A stretch of 64,000 nucleotides of DNA from positions 124,001 through 188,000 of the forward strand of contig JAQVCW010000002.1 of assembly GCA_028689585.1 (NCBI GenBank), read 5' to 3'. This document shows, in pieces, positions 61,552 through 64,000 of the stretch. Numbering within the stretch: position 1 is the stretch's first letter; every line of letters starts with the position of its first letter. The notes under the pieces were generated by a model, which was given only the letters and a program-made list of their open reading frames with translations, was not told the origin of the DNA and did not search any database. The position numbers and the translations under genes were made by a program. The DNA comes from Lachnospiraceae bacterium. Its GTDB lineage: Bacteria > Bacillota > Clostridia > Lachnospirales > Lachnospiraceae.

Positions 61552-61676
61552 TCATGCGAAAGGACTTCTATATTAACCTGCAACCACCTGGTGAATATGA
61601 ATTCCTCCATTTGATACGAAACAACATAGTTCTGTTTGTGATACTAGTCTATTGCTTGATCGTCGCTCTCTAAAAC

Positions 61677-62099
61677 TTATTTCTTAGCGTCTTTTGGTCT
61701 CTTAGCGCCGTATTTGGAACGGGCCTGTCTTCTCTTGGCAACACCTGCTGTATCGAGAGTACCTCTGACGATGTGATATCTGGTACCTGGAAGGTCCTTC
61801 ACACGACCGCCTCGGATCAATACAACACTATGCTCCTGCAGGTTATGTCCCTCACCCGGAATATAACTTGTCACTTCGATTCCATTGGACAAACGAACTC
61901 TGGCGATCTTTCTAAGAGCTGAGTTAGGCTTCTTAGGAGTCGCGGTCTTAACTGCGGTACAAACGCCACGTTTCTGTGGTGCAGATGTATCGGTAGTTTT
62001 TTTCTTCAGAGAGTTAAATCCTTTCTGGAGCGCCGGTGCAGTAGATTTTTTAACTGATGTCTGTCTGCCTTTTCTTACTAACTGGTTAAATGTTGGCAT
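61677..62099 (-). CDS. rpsL: 30S ribosomal protein S12
   Basis: 140 residues: [60 protein letters not shown]. The lysines in [10 protein letters not shown] and RVKDLPG that change in streptomycin resistance are wild type. AGGAGGTGAAAG precedes the ATG. First gene of the str operon. Confidence 0.99.
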   Translation of the reverse strand: MPTFNQLVRKGRQTSVKKSTAPALQKGFNSLKKKTTDTSAPQKRGVCTAVKTATPKKPNSALRKIARVRLSNGIEVTSYIPGEGHNLQEHSVVLIRGGRVKDLPGTRYHIVRGTLDTAGVAKRRQARSKYGAKRPKDAKK

Positions 62100-62224
62100 T
62101 CTTCTTTCACCTCCTGATTTATTATGAGCGAATGCTCATTTGCGTGGTTGCTAAAGTTGTTTTTCCTGTATAAAATAGAAAATAAATGCACGAAAAACCT
62201 ATGCGTTTACTCGCGCACTTTCAT

Positions 62225-62253
62225 ATTATACGGGCACTCGCTTTTCTTGTCAA
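62225..62253 (-). promoter_or_regulatory. str operon promoter
   Basis: On the minus strand TTGACA (rc of 62248-62253), 17 bp, TATAAT (rc of 62225-62230): a consensus housekeeping promoter about 125 bp before the rpsL start, leaving a roughly 120-nt leader. Confidence 0.9.
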
Positions 62254-62395
62254 GGTATTTCCTGCAATTTTCCGGCATTTTACAGAACTATTTCCCCTTC
62301 TTTACCTGTTCCGGCAGGAAAATCTTATATTTTTATGAATACTCTGGACTTTAAATTATAGGAATGCTAAGATATGGGTCTATGGAGGTGATTAT

Positions 62396-63316
62396 TTGCG
62401 TATTAGAACATTTTTAAAACCGCTTTCTTTCGTCCCTGCTCTTCTGCTGATGTATATGATCTATTCATTTTCCGCACAGACAGGAAATCTTTCCTCAACG
62501 GTCAGCTTCAAGGCAAGCAGGCTGATTGTCAAGACCGCTGATAATGTATTTGACATGGGGATGGATGATGATCAGATATCTTACTATGCCACTAAAATCA
62601 ATGGAGTCACCCGAAAACTGGCACATATGACGGAGTATTTTCTCCTGGCCATCGCCGTGTCCTTTCCATTATATGTATACGGCCTGCATGGACTGCTGCT
62701 GGTGCTGCTGGCGGGAGGGCTGTGTATTGCCTTTGCCTGCGGAGATGAGTATCACCAGTCCTTTGTGGCAGGGCGCAGTCCCGCATGGAAGGATGTGGGA
62801 ATAGACAGCGTCGGTGTGCTCCTTGGAATTATCCTGGTTCGGATTGTCGGCTGGACCGGCCGGATGACTCTCTTCCGTCCAGTCAGGAAAAATGATCAGC
62901 CAAAGCTTTCTAAAAAAGAACGCCGGAAGCTGGAAAAGCAGATGAAGGCACAGCAGACCTATTACGGTCAGAACCCCAATGCTTACCCCCCTTACCCAAA
63001 CGGCCCTTATGGAAATACATACAATCCAAACGGTTCCAATCAGGGGGTACCGCCCTATCAGGGCCCTCCGTATCAGGGTGCTCCTCCTTACCAGGGTGCC
63101 CCTCCTTACCAGGGTGCCCCTCCTTACCAGGAACCCCCGCATCAGGATGTACCGCCTTATCAGGGCGCACCGTATCAGGGCCCCCCGTATCAGGATGGTC
63201 CCTACTCCTATCCTCCTCAGACACCGCCCCAGTACATGGGACAACAGGAACACACTTCGGATGAGCTGGATGATGACATGCCTTTGTCTCATATCTTCAA
63301 GCCAAAGAAAAAATAA
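62396..63316 (+). CDS. VanZ-like membrane protein with Pro/Tyr/Gln-rich tail
   Basis: 306 residues from TTG 62396 (GGAGGTG upstream). Residues 1-165 are a VanZ-like unit of four spans with LAHMTEYFLLAIAVSFPLYV and the signature DEYHQSFVAGRSPAWKDVGI-DSVG. A Lys/Arg-rich cytoplasmic linker follows (KKERRKLEKQMKAQQ), then a tail of about 110 residues with tandem PPYQGA units and an acidic end (DELDDDMPLSHIF). VanZ domains are linked to low-level teicoplanin resistance; the tail's role is unknown. Confidence 0.85.
   Translation: MRIRTFLKPLSFVPALLLMYMIYSFSAQTGNLSSTVSFKASRLIVKTADNVFDMGMDDDQISYYATKINGVTRKLAHMTEYFLLAIAVSFPLYVYGLHGLLLVLLAGGLCIAFACGDEYHQSFVAGRSPAWKDVGIDSVGVLLGIILVRIVGWTGRMTLFRPVRKNDQPKLSKKERRKLEKQMKAQQTYYGQNPNAYPPYPNGPYGNTYNPNGSNQGVPPYQGPPYQGAPPYQGAPPYQGAPPYQEPPHQDVPPYQGAPYQGPPYQDGPYSYPPQTPPQYMGQQEHTSDELDDDMPLSHIFKPKKK
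63052..63208. repeat. Tandem 18-bp coding repeats (PPYQGA)
   Basis: About eight imperfect 18-bp units (CCTCCTTACCAGGGTGCC type) inside the VanZ-like gene, three in the middle nearly identical. Units encode PPYQG(A/P). The array is prone to slippage. Confidence 0.85.
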
Positions 63317-63343
63317 CGTTTCGTCTCGTATAAAAAACATTTT

Positions 63344-63402
63344 AAAAAAAGATGCCCTAAGCATAGCAGTTTTTTCTGCTTTGCACAGGGCATCTTTTTT
63401 TT
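63344..63402 (+). terminator. Terminator after the VanZ-like gene
   Basis: AAAAAAAGATGCCCT pairs with AGGGCATCTTTTTTT; a second stem inside (AGCATAGCAG.CTGCTTTGC). The remaining 63403-63667 is AT-rich, with no gene, presumably the lipoprotein promoter. Confidence 0.9.
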
Positions 63403-63667
63403 GAGCACTTACACTGCAGTTAATTGGATGATACGATGTAATGCCATAAATGGGGCGGATAAAGAGCTTTACAAGTACCTTATGCAGTAAAAAATATGTA
63501 AATTGACCAAAAACGCACTGTAAATGTCGTTTGGGGCAAAGGGGATTGAAATTATGACAAAAATAAAGATAATAAAATTTGATAGTATATAGATATTAAT
63601 ACCAGAGAAGCGAAAACTAAGTTTTTAAAATTAGTTTTTTATTTATGTAAATACGAGGAGAAGATGC

Positions 63668-64000
63668 ATGATGAAGGGAATTGGAAATAAAGGGTGGCTT
63701 TTAAGAGGCGTAGTGTTAATCCTATGTTTGGGGTTAACCGGATGCTATCCAGATGGTAAGAGGCCATTAGGTACCACGAAAGAAACTGAGGATAATTATA
63801 CAAAAGATGTTGTTGAGAACGCCTCGAATATTGAATGTGAGCTGGCCGAGGGCTTATATGTAAATGCTGAATTGAATATAAAGCAGGATGCAGAATGGAA
63901 AGATAATCATGTGCTTTTGAAGAACTGGGATATAGAAAATGTCAGCACTGTTTTTGGTAATGGGAAAAAAATTACTGAAACCAAAACGGTGTCGAATATG
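63668..64000 (+). CDS. Lipoprotein of unknown function (3' end outside window)
   Basis: At least 111 residues; the frame is open to the window edge. GAGGAG lies upstream of MMKGIGNKGWLLRGVVLILC. The lipobox LGLTGC gives a lipid-anchored Cys at residue 26, then a polar mature part (EDNYTKDVVENASNIECELA). No family is recognised from the visible part. Confidence 0.7.
   Translation, partial: MMKGIGNKGWLLRGVVLILCLGLTGCYPDGKRPLGTTKETEDNYTKDVVENASNIECELAEGLYVNAELNIKQDAEWKDNHVLLKNWDIENVSTVFGNGKKITETKTVSNM

Overview
The window looks like chromosomal DNA of a gut-type Gram-positive anaerobe, most likely a Lachnospiraceae (Bacillota, Clostridia). Reasons: the str operon order rpsL-rpsG-fusA-tuf, a flavodiiron protein next to rubredoxin, a membrane Na+-pumping decarboxylase subunit, a permuted GH3 glucosidase, and many GGAGG ribosome sites. 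No rRNA, tRNA or CRISPR array was seen. Most genes lie on the minus strand. The genus is not resolved.

Layout. 0-5.5 kb: GNAT acetyltransferase, rRNA-type methyltransferase, HAD phosphatase, and a YtrA-type GntR / ABC-2 transporter operon behind a palindromic operator. 5.5-17.4 kb: domain-permuted GH3 glucosidase, MATE exporter, an O2/NO-detoxifying module (four-domain flavodiiron fusion, rubredoxin, ACT protein) and several housekeeping enzymes. 17.8-27 kb: Rpn-type nuclease, then a sugar operon (ROK regulator, RbsA-, RbsC- and RbsB-like ABC importer, Fe-alcohol dehydrogenase, RbsD) plus a second ROK regulator. 27-34.3 kb: phosphoesterase, M28 peptidase, large transglutaminase-like protein, CutC, DeoR regulator. 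34.6-40.2 kb: oligopeptide importer oppA-B-C-D-F. 40.4-44.5 kb: Na+-pump beta subunit with a 39-residue gamma-like partner behind a riboswitch-like leader, a sigma-70 factor and a MerR regulator controlling a divergent esterase. 57.4-62.1 kb: str operon. 62.4-64 kb: VanZ-like protein with a Pro/Tyr/Gln-rich tail and the start of a lipoprotein gene.

The accessory zone is 46.4-57.5 kb. The last 42 bp of tuf (57456-57497) recurs in the same orientation at 52295-52336 and 50332-50373, and tuf-terminator-like copies lie at 52191-52214 and 46388-46411. These repeats delimit a 5.1 kb module (ABC exporter plus LytTR/GHKL two-component system) and a 1.9 kb module (PIN/AbrB toxin-antitoxin, XRE regulator plus membrane protein, small hydrophobic peptide). 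This is what serial site-specific insertion at the 3' end of tuf would leave, although no integrase gene is visible. A separate 25-bp direct repeat (47514-47538 and 51533-51557) brackets a 4 kb segment and coincides with truncation of the PIN toxin gene.

Three families of non-coding palindromic repeats are scattered between genes: a roughly 280-335 bp nested long hairpin with two short deletion forms, a roughly 36 bp REP-like hairpin, and a 174 bp element with inverted ends. One long-hairpin copy supplies the last codons and stop of the DeoR regulator.
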